Program-made: the position numbers and the translations under genes
In this document: positions 33,326-45,039 of the stretch, piece after piece
Layout: each line of letters opens with the position of its first letter
Position numbering within the stretch: the first letter of the stretch is position 1
The notes under the pieces: model-generated
The model's input: the letters and a program-made list of their open reading frames with translations, nothing else
Told to the model about the DNA's origin: nothing
The model's database searches: none
Origin: Acinetobacter sp. ANC 4558
GTDB taxonomy: Bacteria > Pseudomonadota > Gammaproteobacteria > Pseudomonadales > Moraxellaceae
Direction: 5' to 3'
Length of the DNA stretch: 64,000 nt
Assembly: GCF_002135375.1 (NCBI RefSeq)
Contig: NZ_NEGH01000003.1
Coordinates: 1 to 64,000 of the forward strand

Positions 33326-35461
33326 ATGGCTCGTCAAACCCCAATTTCTCGTTATCGTAACATTGGTATCTCTGCACACATCGATGCAGGTAAAACTACG
33401 ACTTCTGAACGTATTTTGTTCTATACAGGTGAGAGCCATAAGCTTGGTGAAACTCACGAAGGTTCTGCAACGACAGACTGGATGGAACAAGAGCAAGAGC
33501 GTGGTATTACTATTACTTCAGCAGCAGTAACATGCTTCTGGAAAGGAATGGGTAACCAGTTCGAACAACACCGTATTAACGTAATTGACACACCGGGACA
33601 CGTTGACTTCACAATCGAAGTTGAGCGTTCTATGCGTGTTCTTGACGGTGCATGCATGGTTTACTGTGCGGTAGGTGGTGTTCAGCCTCAGTCTGAAACA
33701 GTATGGCGTCAAGCGAATAAATATAAAGTTCCACGTATTGCGTTCGTGAATAAAATGGACCGTACAGGTGCAAATTTCTTCCGTGCAGTTGAACAAATGA
33801 AAACGCGTCTTGGTGCGAACCCAGTGCCAATCGTTGTTCCAATTGGTGCAGAAGAAAACTTCCAAGGTGTTGTTGACCTTATCGAAATGAAAGCGATTAT
33901 CTGGGATGAAGAATCTCAAGGTATGAAGTTCGAATATGGTGAAATTCCTGCTGAATTAGTAGAATTAGCGCAAGAATGGCGTACTAACATGGTTGAAGCT
34001 GCTGCTGAAGCAACAGAAGAATTCATGGATAAATACCTAGAAGACGGTGAACTTACTAAAGAAGAAATTGTTGCAGGTTTACGTAAACGTACCCTTGCGA
34101 ACGAAATTCAGCCAATGCTTTGTGGTTCTGCATTCAAAAACAAAGGTGTTCAACGTATGTTGGATGCAGTTATTGAATTCTTACCAGCACCAACTGACGT
34201 TGAGGCAATCAAGGGTATTCTTGATGACAAAGCTGAAAGTGAAGGTACTCGTGAAGCATCTGACGAAGCACCATTCTCTGCTTTAGCATTCAAAATTATG
34301 AACGATAAGTTCGTAGGTAACTTAACGTTCGTACGTGTTTATTCTGGTGTTCTTAAAGCGGGTAGTCCGTGTTATAACCCAGTTAAAATGAAGCGTGAAC
34401 GTGTTGGTCGTATCGTACAGATGCACGCAAATGATCGTCATGATATCGAAGAAATTCGTGCTGGTGATATTGCAGCGTGTGTAGGTCTTAAAGATACAAC
34501 GACTGGTGATACACTTTGTGATGAAAACAATGTAATCACTCTTGAACGTATGGAATTCCCTGAGCCAGTAATTGCACTTGCAGTTGAACCTAAAACTAAA
34601 GCAGACCAAGAAAAAATGTCTGTTGCTTTAGGTCGTTTGGCAAAAGAAGATCCATCGTTCCGTGTTCGTACAGATGAAGAGTCTGGTCAAACGATTATTG
34701 CGGGTATGGGTGAGCTTCACCTTGACATCATTGTTGACCGTATGAAGCGTGAATTTAACGTTGAAGCGAACATTGGTAAACCAATGGTTTCTTATCGTGA
34801 AACGATTAAGAAATCAGTTGAACAAGAAGGTAAATTTGTTCGCCAAACTGGTGGTAAAGGTAAATTTGGTCACGTATATGTACGTTTAGAACCACTTGAT
34901 GCTGACGCTGGTAAAGACTATGAATTCGTTGAAGAAGTAGTTGGTGGTGTAGTACCTAAAGAATTCTTTGGCGCTGTTGACAAAGGTATTCAAGAACGTA
35001 TGAAGAATGGTGTACTTGCTGGCTATCCAGTTGTAGGCATCAAAGCGACATTGTTCGATGGTTCTTACCATGATGTCGACTCTGACGAATTATCGTTCAA
35101 AATGGCAGGCTCTTATGCTTTCCGTGATGGTTTCATGAAAGCAGATCCTATCTTGCTTGAACCGATCATGAAAGTTGAAGTAGAAACTCCAGAAGATTAC
35201 ATGGGCGATATCATGGGTGACTTAAACCGTCGTCGTGGTATGGTTCAAGGTATGGATGATTTACCTGGTGGTACTAAGGCAATTCGTGCTGAAGTTCCAC
35301 TTGCTGAGATGTTCGGTTACGCAACTCATATGCGTTCTATGTCTCAAGGTCGTGCAACATATTCTATGGAATTTGCTAAATACGCTGAGACTCCACGTAA
35401 CGTGGCTGAAGGCATTATTGCTAAATTCCAAGCTGGTGGTAAAAAAGGTGACGACGAGTAA
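33326..35461 (+). CDS. fusA: Elongation factor G
   Basis: A 711-residue translocase GTPase. Domain I has [19 protein letters not shown] (P loop), the switch [14 protein letters not shown], and NKMDRTG; domain II, III, IV (with [12 protein letters not shown]) and V ([14 protein letters not shown]) follow. It moves tRNA and mRNA through the ribosome and acts in recycling. I chose the ATG at 33326 ([12 protein letters not shown]) over an ATG at 33314 (MLEI), following the family. Third gene of the str operon. Confidence 0.99.
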   Translation: MARQTPISRYRNIGISAHIDAGKTTTSERILFYTGESHKLGETHEGSATTDWMEQEQERGITITSAAVTCFWKGMGNQFEQHRINVIDTPGHVDFTIEVERSMRVLDGACMVYCAVGGVQPQSETVWRQANKYKVPRIAFVNKMDRTGANFFRAVEQMKTRLGANPVPIVVPIGAEENFQGVVDLIEMKAIIWDEESQGMKFEYGEIPAELVELAQEWRTNMVEAAAEATEEFMDKYLEDGELTKEEIVAGLRKRTLANEIQPMLCGSAFKNKGVQRMLDAVIEFLPAPTDVEAIKGILDDKAESEGTREASDEAPFSALAFKIMNDKFVGNLTFVRVYSGVLKAGSPCYNPVKMKRERVGRIVQMHANDRHDIEEIRAGDIAACVGLKDTTTGDTLCDENNVITLERMEFPEPVIALAVEPKTKADQEKMSVALGRLAKEDPSFRVRTDEESGQTIIAGMGELHLDIIVDRMKREFNVEANIGKPMVSYRETIKKSVEQEGKFVRQTGGKGKFGHVYVRLEPLDADAGKDYEFVEEVVGGVVPKEFFGAVDKGIQERMKNGVLAGYPVVGIKATLFDGSYHDVDSDELSFKMAGSYAFRDGFMKADPILLEPIMKVEVETPEDYMGDIMGDLNRRRGMVQGMDDLPGGTKAIRAEVPLAEMFGYATHMRSMSQGRATYSMEFAKYAETPRNVAEGIIAKFQAGGKKGDDE

Positions 35462-35508
35462 TCTTTCGATTACTATAATCCCCACTAACATATAGTTAAA
35501 ACCAAGTG

Positions 35509-35531
35509 CTCATGAAGTGATCCTTCATGAG
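35509..35531 (+). promoter_or_regulatory. Hairpin in the fusA-tuf gap
   Basis: CTCATGAAG (35509-35517) and CTTCATGAG (35523-35531) pair perfectly with a 5-nt loop, ending 21 nt before the tuf ATG. Confidence 0.55.
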
Positions 35532-35552
35532 TAGTTTACAAAGGAAGATCTC

Positions 35553-36743
35553 ATGGCTAAGGCTAAGTTTGAACGTAATAAGCCACACGTTAACGTGGGC
35601 ACAATTGGTCACGTTGACCATGGTAAAACAACTTTAACAGCTGCAATTGCAACTGTTTGTGCGAAGAAATTCGGTGGCGAAGCAAAAGACTACGCTGCAA
35701 TTGACTCTGCACCAGAAGAAAAAGCACGTGGTATTACAATTAATACTTCACACGTAGAATACGATTCTCCAATTCGTCACTACGCTCACGTAGACTGCCC
35801 AGGTCACGCCGATTATGTTAAAAACATGATCACTGGTGCTGCTCAAATGGATGGTGCGATTCTTGTATGTGCAGCGACTGATGGTCCAATGCCACAAACT
35901 CGTGAACACATCCTTCTTTCTCGCCAAGTAGGTGTTCCTTACATCGTTGTATTCTTAAACAAATGCGACCTTGTAGATGACGAAGAATTACTTGAATTAG
36001 TAGAAATGGAAGTTCGTGAACTTCTTTCTACTTATGACTTCCCAGGTGATGACACTCCAGTTATCCGTGGTTCTGCACTTGCTGCACTTAATGGTGAAGC
36101 TGGTCAGTATGGTGAAGATGCAGTTGTTGCACTTGTTGAAGCGCTTGATACTTATATTCCAGAGCCAGAGCGTGCTATCGATCTTCCATTCTTAATGCCA
36201 ATTGAAGACGTATTCTCTATTTCTGGTCGTGGTACAGTAGTAACTGGCCGTGTAGAAACTGGTATCGTTAAAGTGGGCGAGTCTGTTGAAATCGTTGGTA
36301 TTCGTGATACACAAGTAACGACAGTTACTGGTGTAGAAATGTTCCGTAAACTTCTTGACGAAGGTCGTGCGGGCGAGAACTGTGGTGTTCTTCTACGTGG
36401 TACTAAGCGTGAAGACGTTCAACGTGGACAAGTACTTGCTAAGCCAGGTGCAATCAAACCGCATACTAAATTTGACGCTGAAGTATACGTACTTTCTAAA
36501 GAAGAAGGTGGTCGTCATACTCCATTCCTTAATGGTTACCGTCCACAGTTCTACTTCCGTACAACTGACGTAACTGGCGCGATCTCACTTAAAGATGGCG
36601 TAGAAATGGTTATGCCGGGTGACAACGTAGAAATGTCAGTAGAGCTTATTCACCCAATCGCAATGGACCCAGGTCTACGTTTTGCGATCCGTGAAGGTGG
36701 TCGTACAGTTGGTGCTGGTGTAGTTGCTAAAGTAATTGCATAA
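35553..36743 (+). CDS. tuf: Elongation factor Tu
   Basis: A 396-residue GTPase that delivers aminoacyl-t[13 protein letters not shown] (about 19-28), [16 protein letters not shown] and GSALAAL mark the G domain; domains II and III are complete and end in GVVAKVIA. Last gene of the str operon, with AAGGAAGA upstream. Many Acinetobacter genomes hold a second tuf copy elsewhere. A terminator follows. Confidence 0.99.
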   Translation: MAKAKFERNKPHVNVGTIGHVDHGKTTLTAAIATVCAKKFGGEAKDYAAIDSAPEEKARGITINTSHVEYDSPIRHYAHVDCPGHADYVKNMITGAAQMDGAILVCAATDGPMPQTREHILLSRQVGVPYIVVFLNKCDLVDDEELLELVEMEVRELLSTYDFPGDDTPVIRGSALAALNGEAGQYGEDAVVALVEALDTYIPEPERAIDLPFLMPIEDVFSISGRGTVVTGRVETGIVKVGESVEIVGIRDTQVTTVTGVEMFRKLLDEGRAGENCGVLLRGTKREDVQRGQVLAKPGAIKPHTKFDAEVYVLSKEEGGRHTPFLNGYRPQFYFRTTDVTGAISLKDGVEMVMPGDNVEMSVELIHPIAMDPGLRFAIREGGRTVGAGVVAKVIA

Positions 36744-36756
36744 TCACTAAATGTGT

Positions 36757-36786
36757 AAAAAAGCATCCGAAAGGGTGCTTTTTTAT
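36757..36786 (+). terminator. Terminator of the str operon
   Basis: A6 then GCATCC / GGGTGC (one G-T pair) with a GAAA loop, followed by a T-run. Confidence 0.9.
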
Positions 36787-36884
36787 TTTCTATAATTCTA
36801 ATTCATAGTGAAATGACTTATCTCGATTTTTTAAAATAAAGCTCTATAATGTCGGTTATCTCAATAAATGAAAGTTTAACCAAT

Positions 36885-37343
36885 ATGATTCGTTTAATGA
36901 ATAAAACGGATATTAATGAAGTTGTAGAAATTGAAGCAATGGTACAAAGTCATCCATGGACAAAGCATCAGTTTTCAGAAGCAGTAGAAAGTTATCAAAG
37001 TACAGTCATTGAAATTCAGGGTAAGATGATAGGATTTTGTATTTTACAACCTGTGCTTGATGAAGCTAATTTACTTTTAATGGCGATTGATCCAAAATTT
37101 CATGGCAATGGATATGGTTTTAAATTGCTTGATGACTCTATAAATTTATTGAAAAATGATCCAATTCAAATTTTTCTTGAAGTACGCGAAAATAACTTAG
37201 CGGCGATAGGCTTATATGAAAAATCCGGATTTCACCAAATTGATTTAAGAAAAAATTACTATCCAAATGTGGATGGGACGCGTGAGCATGCCATTATTAT
37301 GGTGAAATCATGTAGTGATGACTTTACTCGTCTTTTTAAATAA
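36885..37343 (+). CDS. rimI: Ribosomal protein S18 alanine N-acetyltransferase-like protein RimI
   Basis: A 152-residue GNAT protein. The order matches RimI: IEAMVQSHPWTKHQF near the start, then NLLLMAIDPKFHGNGYGFKLL (acetyl-CoA loop), LEVRENNLAAIGLYEKSGFHQIDLRKNYYP (RimI signature, VRxxNxxAxxLYxxxGF and RxNYY). RimI acetylates the N terminus of ribosomal protein S18 and may act on other proteins. I chose the ATG at 36885; an ATG at 36849 would add 12 residues. Confidence 0.9.
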   Translation: MIRLMNKTDINEVVEIEAMVQSHPWTKHQFSEAVESYQSTVIEIQGKMIGFCILQPVLDEANLLLMAIDPKFHGNGYGFKLLDDSINLLKNDPIQIFLEVRENNLAAIGLYEKSGFHQIDLRKNYYPNVDGTREHAIIMVKSCSDDFTRLFK

Positions 37344-37359
37344 TCAATGATTTTATAGG

Positions 37360-38175
37360 TTATTTAATAATTGGATTATTCCATCCTGTTGGAAGTGTGG
37401 TCATGAGTGAATGGCCAAGTTGATCTATTTCTTCTGGTGTAAGTATTCGATTAAGTCTTCTCCATTGACCATCTAAAAGCAACTCAAGTGGAATATATTC
37501 CGATTTATAATTCATTTTTTTGGAATGCGGTACCCAGTAGCCTAAATAAACATATTGTAAATTGGCTTGTTTCGCATATTCAATTTGCTGCAAGATAGCA
37601 AATACTCCTAAGGAGCGATGACTTTCATTTGGGTCGAAGAATGTGTAAACAGCAGAAAGCCCATCATCTAATTGATCGCACGTTGAAACAGCAATCAGTT
37701 TATCACCAAGCCAAAACTCAATAAAAAAACTGTTGGTACAACTTTGAATTAAAAATTTATCAAATTGTTCACGACTAGGAGGATACATATCTCCATCTGC
37801 ATGGCGAGCACAGATATATTGTTCATAGAGTTGATAATGTAAATCTGTGGCGTAAGTTGTCGCGGTAATGGTATAACGTAAATCTAGGTTTTTTTTCCAT
37901 ACTTTTTTTTGACGGCTATTTAATTGAAAGTCATGTATTGGAATACGTGATGAAATACATTGACGACAGAGGTGACATTCTGGTCGATAGGTAAAATCTC
38001 CACTTCTTCGAAAACCTACACGTGATAATTCTGAAAGCACCAAAACATCAATCTTATGTGATGGATCTAAAAAGACCATACGTGAAGATTTATTTTCTAT
38101 ATAACTACAAGCATGGGGCGGAGTGATATAGTACTGTAATTCATTGAGTAAAGATTTTGGCTCATAAGAATTCAT
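37360..38175 (-). CDS. bpt: Aspartate/glutamate leucyltransferase Bpt (ATE family)
   Basis: A 271-residue transferase of the bacterial N-degron pathway. It moves leucine from leucyl-tRNA to proteins with N-terminal Asp or Glu, marking them for ClpAPS. The N-terminal CHLCRQCISSRIP near residue 67 is the family Cys motif, followed by RHADGDMYPPSREQF and, in the C-terminal GNAT-like part, SAVYTFFDPNESHRSLGVFAILQQIEYA and YVYLGYWVPHSKKMNYK. It follows aat by 24 nt. Cys residues are intact. Confidence 0.94.
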   Translation of the reverse strand: MNSYEPKSLLNELQYYITPPHACSYIENKSSRMVFLDPSHKIDVLVLSELSRVGFRRSGDFTYRPECHLCRQCISSRIPIHDFQLNSRQKKVWKKNLDLRYTITATTYATDLHYQLYEQYICARHADGDMYPPSREQFDKFLIQSCTNSFFIEFWLGDKLIAVSTCDQLDDGLSAVYTFFDPNESHRSLGVFAILQQIEYAKQANLQYVYLGYWVPHSKKMNYKSEYIPLELLLDGQWRRLNRILTPEEIDQLGHSLMTTLPTGWNNPIIK

Positions 38176-38199
38176 ATTAAGCTCCCTTTACATGTATTT

Positions 38200-38928
38200 T
38201 CATTCTATTAATAAAGAATTATTTTTAGCAATTTCTTTACTTGAAAATACACCTTCTTGATACTTTTTCCAATCAATAGATGGCGCTTTTAAAACATTTT
38301 GTAACGAATTTAGATAGGATTGGCGAGAAATTGTACTCGCACCTAAGCTAAGTAAGTGATCATTGACAAGTTGGCAATCAATCCATGGTAAACGATGTTG
38401 TTTTCCAATCAGCATCAGTGTATAAAAAGCCATTTTTGATACATCTGTTTGTGTACTGAACATAGATTCACCAAAACAACCTTGACCAATAGTGATTCCA
38501 TATAGACCACCGATCAGATTGGTTTCATCCCAAACCTCTATGCTATAGCCATAACCTGCATCAAACATTTGACAGTAAGCTTGAATAATATCTTCACTGA
38601 TCCATGTTTCATCTGCATAACGACGTGGTAGTGAGCAAGAACGGATAACGGTTTCAAATGCTTGATTAATGGTGATTTTATAATTATATTTTTTCATATT
38701 CCTTAGAAGCGATTTACTGGGTTTATAATTCTCTGGCTGAATAATACAACGAGGTTCAGGCGACCACCAGCAAATCGGATCTCTTTCTGAAAACCAAGGG
38801 AAAAGCCCATGAGTGTAAGCTTCAAATAAGGTCGATGGGGCAAGGTCTGCACCAATACAAATAAATCCTTCACCGTCTGGATCTGCCTCATTAGGGTTTG
38901 GGAAAATATATTGTGATGGTGCAAACAT
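38200..38928 (-). CDS. aat: Leucyl/phenylalanyl-tRNA-protein transferase Aat
   Basis: A 242-residue enzyme that adds Leu or Phe from aminoacyl-tRNA to proteins with N-terminal Lys or Arg, creating primary destabilising residues. Diagnostic: [26 protein letters not shown] near residues 21-46, [55 protein letters not shown] and [15 protein letters not shown]. Complete. It forms the aat-bpt N-degron operon. Confidence 0.96.
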   Translation of the reverse strand: MFAPSQYIFPNPNEADPDGEGFICIGADLAPSTLFEAYTHGLFPWFSERDPICWWSPEPRCIIQPENYKPSKSLLRNMKKYNYKITINQAFETVIRSCSLPRRYADETWISEDIIQAYCQMFDAGYGYSIEVWDETNLIGGLYGITIGQGCFGESMFSTQTDVSKMAFYTLMLIGKQHRLPWIDCQLVNDHLLSLGASTISRQSYLNSLQNVLKAPSIDWKKYQEGVFSSKEIAKNNSLLIE

Positions 38929-38995
38929 AGGACTTAACTTTATTTCAGATAATCGTTCAATCCATATTAACTAAAGATTCTCGGAAAGTTAAATT

Positions 38996-40546
38996 TTACT
39001 CAAATAATCGTAATTGTTGAGCAATTTTGACTTTGTCACCATCAATAAAATGCTGAGCTTTATTTTTAAGTACTTTTAAGCTTTCATTTGGATCTTTAAT
39101 CGATTCTCCTGAAGAATCGAGGAGATACCAATTTAGGTTGGTTAATATATCTTGTGTAAATTGAGCAATATCTTTTACCGTAGTCAGTTGATGAATAAAG
39201 TAAGCTCTATAAAAAAGCTGTGTAATATTATCTGTAAAAATACCAATGCCAGAATATGGGTTAGATAAGATTTGATAATTATTATGGAAGCTGGCTTGTT
39301 GAAGAATGAAATGATTTAAAGCCTGTGATTTTGAAATAATTTCATTAGTTGGATGATTCATACAAGGGTGTACATACCCTAAATGTACCCCAATGATTAA
39401 TGCATTTAATAAATGGGAATAACTGAGTTGTGGGAGTTGAGCTTCAAGCTCCTCTAAAGAAAGTGGTCGATATTCATTATCTTTAAAGCACGCACCTAAT
39501 GGGTGATAAATATCCTGTAATAAATCAAACTCACCTAAACGACCTTGAATAGTTTTAGGTTGTTGATCTGGAGAAATGAGTAAGACAAATTTAATTTTAC
39601 GTAAACGTTCTTGAATTTGTAAGAGGGTTAGGCTAACTTTCCCGCGAATGAATAAGTCACGACGGAATTGAGTATTATTAAAATAATCACGGCATTGTTC
39701 TTTAAAAACTGGATGTTCAATCGTATTTAAAAATTGCTGATGTTCATCGCTAAGATTAATTTTATCAAGATGTGTGTTTAAATCAATCGATCCAGCAAAG
39801 CTGAGTTTAACATCTTCGAATAATCGAACAATCTGTTGAAAAGAAAAACATTGCCAATCTTGGTTTAAATATTCATGTATTAAATAATTCGGATTATTTT
39901 TCTTTAAATCTTGTAGTTTATAAATCGCGTTTGGATTATTGGTTGCGAATGCTGGACTATGTTGCAGCAGTTGCTCACTAAAATCGAGCGCTTCTTTGAC
40001 TTTTTGATGTGGGTTGGTACTTGTGCTATTAAATTTAAAATGACTATAAAATAGCTCTCGAATAGGAATATTCGCTGCCCAACCAGTAATACAGTTATAA
40101 CTGATATAAACGATTCCGTTTGGTTTTAAAAATTTTCGAATAAATTTTAGAATAATCAGTTGGTTTTCGTAGCTGATCCAACTCCAAATTCCATGTAGGC
40201 TGATGCTATCAAAAAGTGGAAGATCTTCTGCAAGTAGTTCTTCAAAGCTGTGATCATAAAAACGTTGAGAAATTTTGGCATGCTCCGCCAGCATGTTGGC
40301 GTGCGCGGCATGTGCAGGGTTGAAATCTGTTCCAAAAAATTGACCTAAATGATTCGTTGCATGAATATTTAAACTTAGACCTTGGCCAAATCCTAATTCA
40401 CAATGTGTATGTTGATTGCTTTCTGTCGGTGTATCAATACCATTTAATAATAAACAAAATTTTTGGTAATTTGGGCTTAATTCTCTGTAATAACCGTAGG
40501 TATAATTCACTTCTGTTTGATACCCATTTGTCCAATTTGTTGTCAT
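38996..40546 (-). CDS. Class I methyltransferase with methyltransferase regulatory domain
   Basis: A 516-residue protein. The first ~190 residues form a SAM-dependent methyltransferase: CELGFGQGLSLNIHA near residue 48, DFNPAHAAHA near 75, and FDSISLHGIWSWI. The next ~85 residues (HQKVKEALDFSEQLLQ... with NYLIHEYLN) match the methyltransferase regulatory domain seen in Acinetobacter and Xanthomonas proteins. A C-terminal ~240-residue helical region has no named domain. The substrate is unknown. It is separated from aat by 67 nt; trxB lies further upstream on the same strand. Confidence 0.8.
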   Translation of the reverse strand: MTTNWTNGYQTEVNYTYGYYRELSPNYQKFCLLLNGIDTPTESNQHTHCELGFGQGLSLNIHATNHLGQFFGTDFNPAHAAHANMLAEHAKISQRFYDHSFEELLAEDLPLFDSISLHGIWSWISYENQLIILKFIRKFLKPNGIVYISYNCITGWAANIPIRELFYSHFKFNSTSTNPHQKVKEALDFSEQLLQHSPAFATNNPNAIYKLQDLKKNNPNYLIHEYLNQDWQCFSFQQIVRLFEDVKLSFAGSIDLNTHLDKINLSDEHQQFLNTIEHPVFKEQCRDYFNNTQFRRDLFIRGKVSLTLLQIQERLRKIKFVLLISPDQQPKTIQGRLGEFDLLQDIYHPLGACFKDNEYRPLSLEELEAQLPQLSYSHLLNALIIGVHLGYVHPCMNHPTNEIISKSQALNHFILQQASFHNNYQILSNPYSGIGIFTDNITQLFYRAYFIHQLTTVKDIAQFTQDILTNLNWYLLDSSGESIKDPNESLKVLKNKAQHFIDGDKVKIAQQLRLFE

Positions 40547-40705
40547 TAATTTATCCTTTACATTGTTTTAATCTTATATGGTGATAGGGTTTTTATAATT
40601 TTTGAATCATAAATTAATATTCTAAACACATGATTTTTCTAGTATCTGTATTGATTAATCATTGTTTAGAGTATGTTATATTTATAAATGATTTATACAA
40701 AAAAT

Positions 40706-40732
40706 AAAACCACCAATTGAGGTGGTTTTATC
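40706..40732 (-). terminator. Terminator of trxB
   Basis: Stem AAAACCACC / GGTGGTTTT with a 6-nt loop; on the minus strand followed by ATTTTATTTTTTG, 28 nt after trxB. Confidence 0.85.
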
Positions 40733-40760
40733 GAGATGTTTTGATTGATTGTTTAGCAAT

Positions 40761-41732
<972 letters not shown>

Positions 41733-41960
41733 TTAAAAATTAATTAAATTATACGTGAAAGTGTATCACTATGCTTCGAGATTAAAGTCGATATTATTGA
41801 TCATCTAAATCGATTTGAGCTATATAGAATAAGTTAACAACATCGCTAAAGAATATTGCATCATTTTCTTGTGAACGCGTGCATAATAGCAGATATTGTA
41901 AATATGCATTGTTTAGACCTTGCAAAAAAATATGATGAATAAATGGTTACAGGACAGTAT

Positions 41961-44900
41961 ATGACTGCGGTGTCAAGTACATATGTACAGCGCTTATTAG
42001 TGACAATATTTTTAGTCTCGTTTGGGATTTACCTCTTTCTTGCAACCGTTACATATACACCATTCGATCCTGGATGGATGCATATATCGAGCGATACACA
42101 AACTGTATCAAATGCAAGTGGAGTTGTTGGGGCTTGGACCGCAGACTTATTATTTGGCTTTCTAGGATGGGCAAGTTTACTCATACCTATTTATTTATTT
42201 GTTGAAGCAATCCAATTATGGTGGCCTCATAGTTTTTTAAACCGTCCATTTCGCTATGCAGCACAATTTTTTATTGTTTTAGCGACATCCAGTTTACTTT
42301 ATTTTTTTTGGCAAGTTCCGACTGATGCATTAGATAATGCGTCAGGCGGTATTATAGGTTATGAACTTGGTCAAAGTTTGAGTCAAGTATTAACGATTTA
42401 TGGGGCAAGTGTTTTTCTCATTTTATTTTGGCTCTTATTGCTTACCTTAGCATTTGGAATAAAATGGAATAAAACCTGGGCTACCTTGAAAGCAACGCCT
42501 GCGTATCTACAAGATTTATTCTATCGTGATGTGCCTAAACCTGATCAAGCATATGAGTTACCTAAAACAACTGTTCATACCACAGTAGTTGCAGCAGCAC
42601 CTATTCAATCTGTTGAAAATGTTCCAGTTGAAGAGAGTAGTAGTACATTACAAGAAGTAAGTCAGGTAACGATTGATGCGGCAGCTCATCGTTTATTTGA
42701 TGATATGGTTGCACAAGAAGCTCAAGTAAAACATGATGCAGAAGATGATTTAGAGTTAGAACAAGCTATTGCAAAAGCACATCAATTAGAAAAAGAACAA
42801 GCTGAGCGTGTGGTATCGACTGGTGAGGTTTGGCGAGCTGTCGGGGGAGACTCTATACAACAGCATAATCAAGATATTCATGAGTTACTTAAGGCATCAC
42901 AAGATTCAATCGATACATCCCCAACGGTTCATTACAATGTGAAGGAGATATCTGAAAGCTCAACAGATACTCATATAGATTGGCATGATGATGAAATTTT
43001 TGATGAGTTATTAGCAGCTGTTCCAAAGCAGAAGACAGCAGAACTACATAGTCCATTTGATGCTGAACATCATACTCAATCACATTTAGTTGATGAGCTT
43101 GATGCACTTACCGCAATTGCTGCAAAATCAGCAATCAATATGACTGAAAATAAAATGGATGATATAGAGTCATTAAATGATTTTCTTGAGGATCATTCAC
43201 ATACAAAAATTGCCGAACAACAGCTTTCAAGTTATGCACAATCAACCCCCTTTGTAAAGGCAACGATTCAGACTGATTTACATTCATCTCATAGCACTTA
43301 TATTTCTGAAGATGAAAAAGCACGTATTAGTCGTGACAAAGATGCTTTTAGAGAGGCATGGCAAGAAACAACGGGGGTTATAGAGGGTGAAGAAGCAGAA
43401 ACAGAAATTTTTGATTTAGATGCACCATTAACAGATACTTATGGACGTCCTTTATCACGTGCAATGCAAGTTGCGCAGAAAAGAAAAGATTTACCGACAT
43501 TACCAAGTTTGGATATTTTAGATAAAGTTGATCCGAATAAAAAAGTAAACTTTACGGCTGAGCAGTTAGCACGATTATCGGAATTATTAGAAATTAAGTT
43601 ACAAGAGTTTAATGTTAAAGCCAAGGTAATTGAGGCTCAACCAGGACCGGTAGTGACTCGTTTTGAGTTAGATTTAGCACCTGGGGTTAAAGCATCAAAG
43701 GTAACAAATATTTCACGTGATTTAGCACGTTCTATGTCAATGGCTTCTGTCCGTGTTGTAGAGGTGATTCCTGGAAAACCATATATTGGCATTGAAGTTC
43801 CAAATAGTTCACGTGAAATGGTTCGTTTAATTGAATTGTTAGATACTCCAGCATATCGCGATCCAAATGCACTGATTACCATGGCAATGGGGAAAGATAT
43901 TTCAGGTAATCCAGTATTAACCGATTTGGCAAAAGCACCACATATGTTAGTGGCTGGAACAACTGGTTCAGGTAAATCTGTTGCAGTTAATGCAATGATT
44001 TTATCTATGCTTTTGAAATATACGCCTGAACAACTGCGTCTGATTATGATTGATCCTAAACAATTAGAATTAGCGAATTATAATGATATTCCACACTTAT
44101 TAACGCCCGTTGTGACAGACATGAAAGATGCTGTTAGCGCATTAAACTGGTGTGTGAATGAAATGGAAAGACGTTATAAATTGATGTCTTTAATGAAAAT
44201 TCGTAAATTATCTGATTATAATCGTAAAATTGAAGAAGCAATTGCAAATGGTGAAGATCTTATTGATCCGACGTGGAAACCAAGTGATTCAGTGATGAGA
44301 GAACGTGCGCCACGTTTAGAACCTTTACCGATTATTGTCATTATTGCCGACGAATTTGCAGATATGATTATGCAAGTGGGCAAAAAAGCAGAAGAAATGA
44401 TTACCCGATTGGCACAAAAATCACGTGCTGCAGGTATTCACTTACTATTAGCAACACAGCGACCTACAGTCGATGTGGTTACAGGTTTAATTAAGGCAAA
44501 TATTCCCACACGTGCAGCTTTAAGGGTAAACAGTAAGTTAGATTCACGTACCATTTTAGATGCTGGTGGTGCTGAGGATTTACTTGGTCATGGGGATATG
44601 TTGTTTCTTGGGCCAGGTAAAATTGAGCCTGAGCGTGTTCATGGTGCATTTATTTCTGATGATGAAGTAAATCGTATTTGTGATGCTTGGCGTGAGCGTG
44701 GTGATCCAAATTATATTGATGAAATTTTAACACCCTATGATGAGGAACCAAGTTCACGTGGTTTCGAAGATGGAGATGGTGCTTCAGATCGAGATGCACT
44801 TTATGATCAGTGCGTTGCTTTTGTTTTGGAAACTCGCAAAGCATCCACTTCATCTCTTCAACGTAAGTTCAGTTTAGGCTATAACCGTGCTGCTCGTATT

Positions 44901-44972
44901 ATTGATCAAATGGAAGAAAGTGGTATTGTGAGTGCAATGGGCGCAAATGGTAAACGAGAAATTTTGGTTTAG
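41961..44972 (+). CDS. ftsK: DNA translocase FtsK
   Basis: A 1003-residue septal DNA pump that coordinates chromosome dimer resolution with division. Four to five N-terminal membrane helices (about 15-170) anchor it in the septum, followed by an acidic, Gln/His/Asp-rich linker (~180-480), shorter than in E. coli. The motor has the alpha domain (DKVDPNKKVNFTAEQLARL), Walker A GTTGSGKSV near 666, Walker B IIVIIADEFAD, and the RecA-like core. The gamma winged-helix domain (FVLETRKASTSSLQRKFSLGYNRAARIIDQME) that reads KOPS sequences closes the protein. I prefer the ATG at 41961 because AGGAC lies 5 nt before it; an ATG at 41943 adds 6 residues. Confidence 0.97.
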   Translation: MTAVSSTYVQRLLVTIFLVSFGIYLFLATVTYTPFDPGWMHISSDTQTVSNASGVVGAWTADLLFGFLGWASLLIPIYLFVEAIQLWWPHSFLNRPFRYAAQFFIVLATSSLLYFFWQVPTDALDNASGGIIGYELGQSLSQVLTIYGASVFLILFWLLLLTLAFGIKWNKTWATLKATPAYLQDLFYRDVPKPDQAYELPKTTVHTTVVAAAPIQSVENVPVEESSSTLQEVSQVTIDAAAHRLFDDMVAQEAQVKHDAEDDLELEQAIAKAHQLEKEQAERVVSTGEVWRAVGGDSIQQHNQDIHELLKASQDSIDTSPTVHYNVKEISESSTDTHIDWHDDEIFDELLAAVPKQKTAELHSPFDAEHHTQSHLVDELDALTAIAAKSAINMTENKMDDIESLNDFLEDHSHTKIAEQQLSSYAQSTPFVKATIQTDLHSSHSTYISEDEKARISRDKDAFREAWQETTGVIEGEEAETEIFDLDAPLTDTYGRPLSRAMQVAQKRKDLPTLPSLDILDKVDPNKKVNFTAEQLARLSELLEIKLQEFNVKAKVIEAQPGPVVTRFELDLAPGVKASKVTNISRDLARSMSMASVRVVEVIPGKPYIGIEVPNSSREMVRLIELLDTPAYRDPNALITMAMGKDISGNPVLTDLAKAPHMLVAGTTGSGKSVAVNAMILSMLLKYTPEQLRLIMIDPKQLELANYNDIPHLLTPVVTDMKDAVSALNWCVNEMERRYKLMSLMKIRKLSDYNRKIEEAIANGEDLIDPTWKPSDSVMRERAPRLEPLPIIVIIADEFADMIMQVGKKAEEMITRLAQKSRAAGIHLLLATQRPTVDVVTGLIKANIPTRAALRVNSKLDSRTILDAGGAEDLLGHGDMLFLGPGKIEPERVHGAFISDDEVNRICDAWRERGDPNYIDEILTPYDEEPSSRGFEDGDGASDRDALYDQCVAFVLETRKASTSSLQRKFSLGYNRAARIIDQMEESGIVSAMGANGKREILV

Positions 44973-44986
44973 TACAATTGTGTAAG

Positions 44987-45016
44987 AAAAAAGCCTGCAC
45001 TTGCAGGCTTTTTTAC
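44987..45016 (+). terminator. Terminator of ftsK
   Basis: A6GCCTGCA / TGCAGGCT6 with a 2-nt centre, 15 nt after ftsK. Confidence 0.92.
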
Positions 45017-45039
45017 AAAAGACAGGATATGGATAGGAT

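Noticed and set aside
33454..35495. Many long antisense and +2 frames over fusA and tuf
   Set aside because: Expected shadows of highly biased codon use in ribosomal genes.
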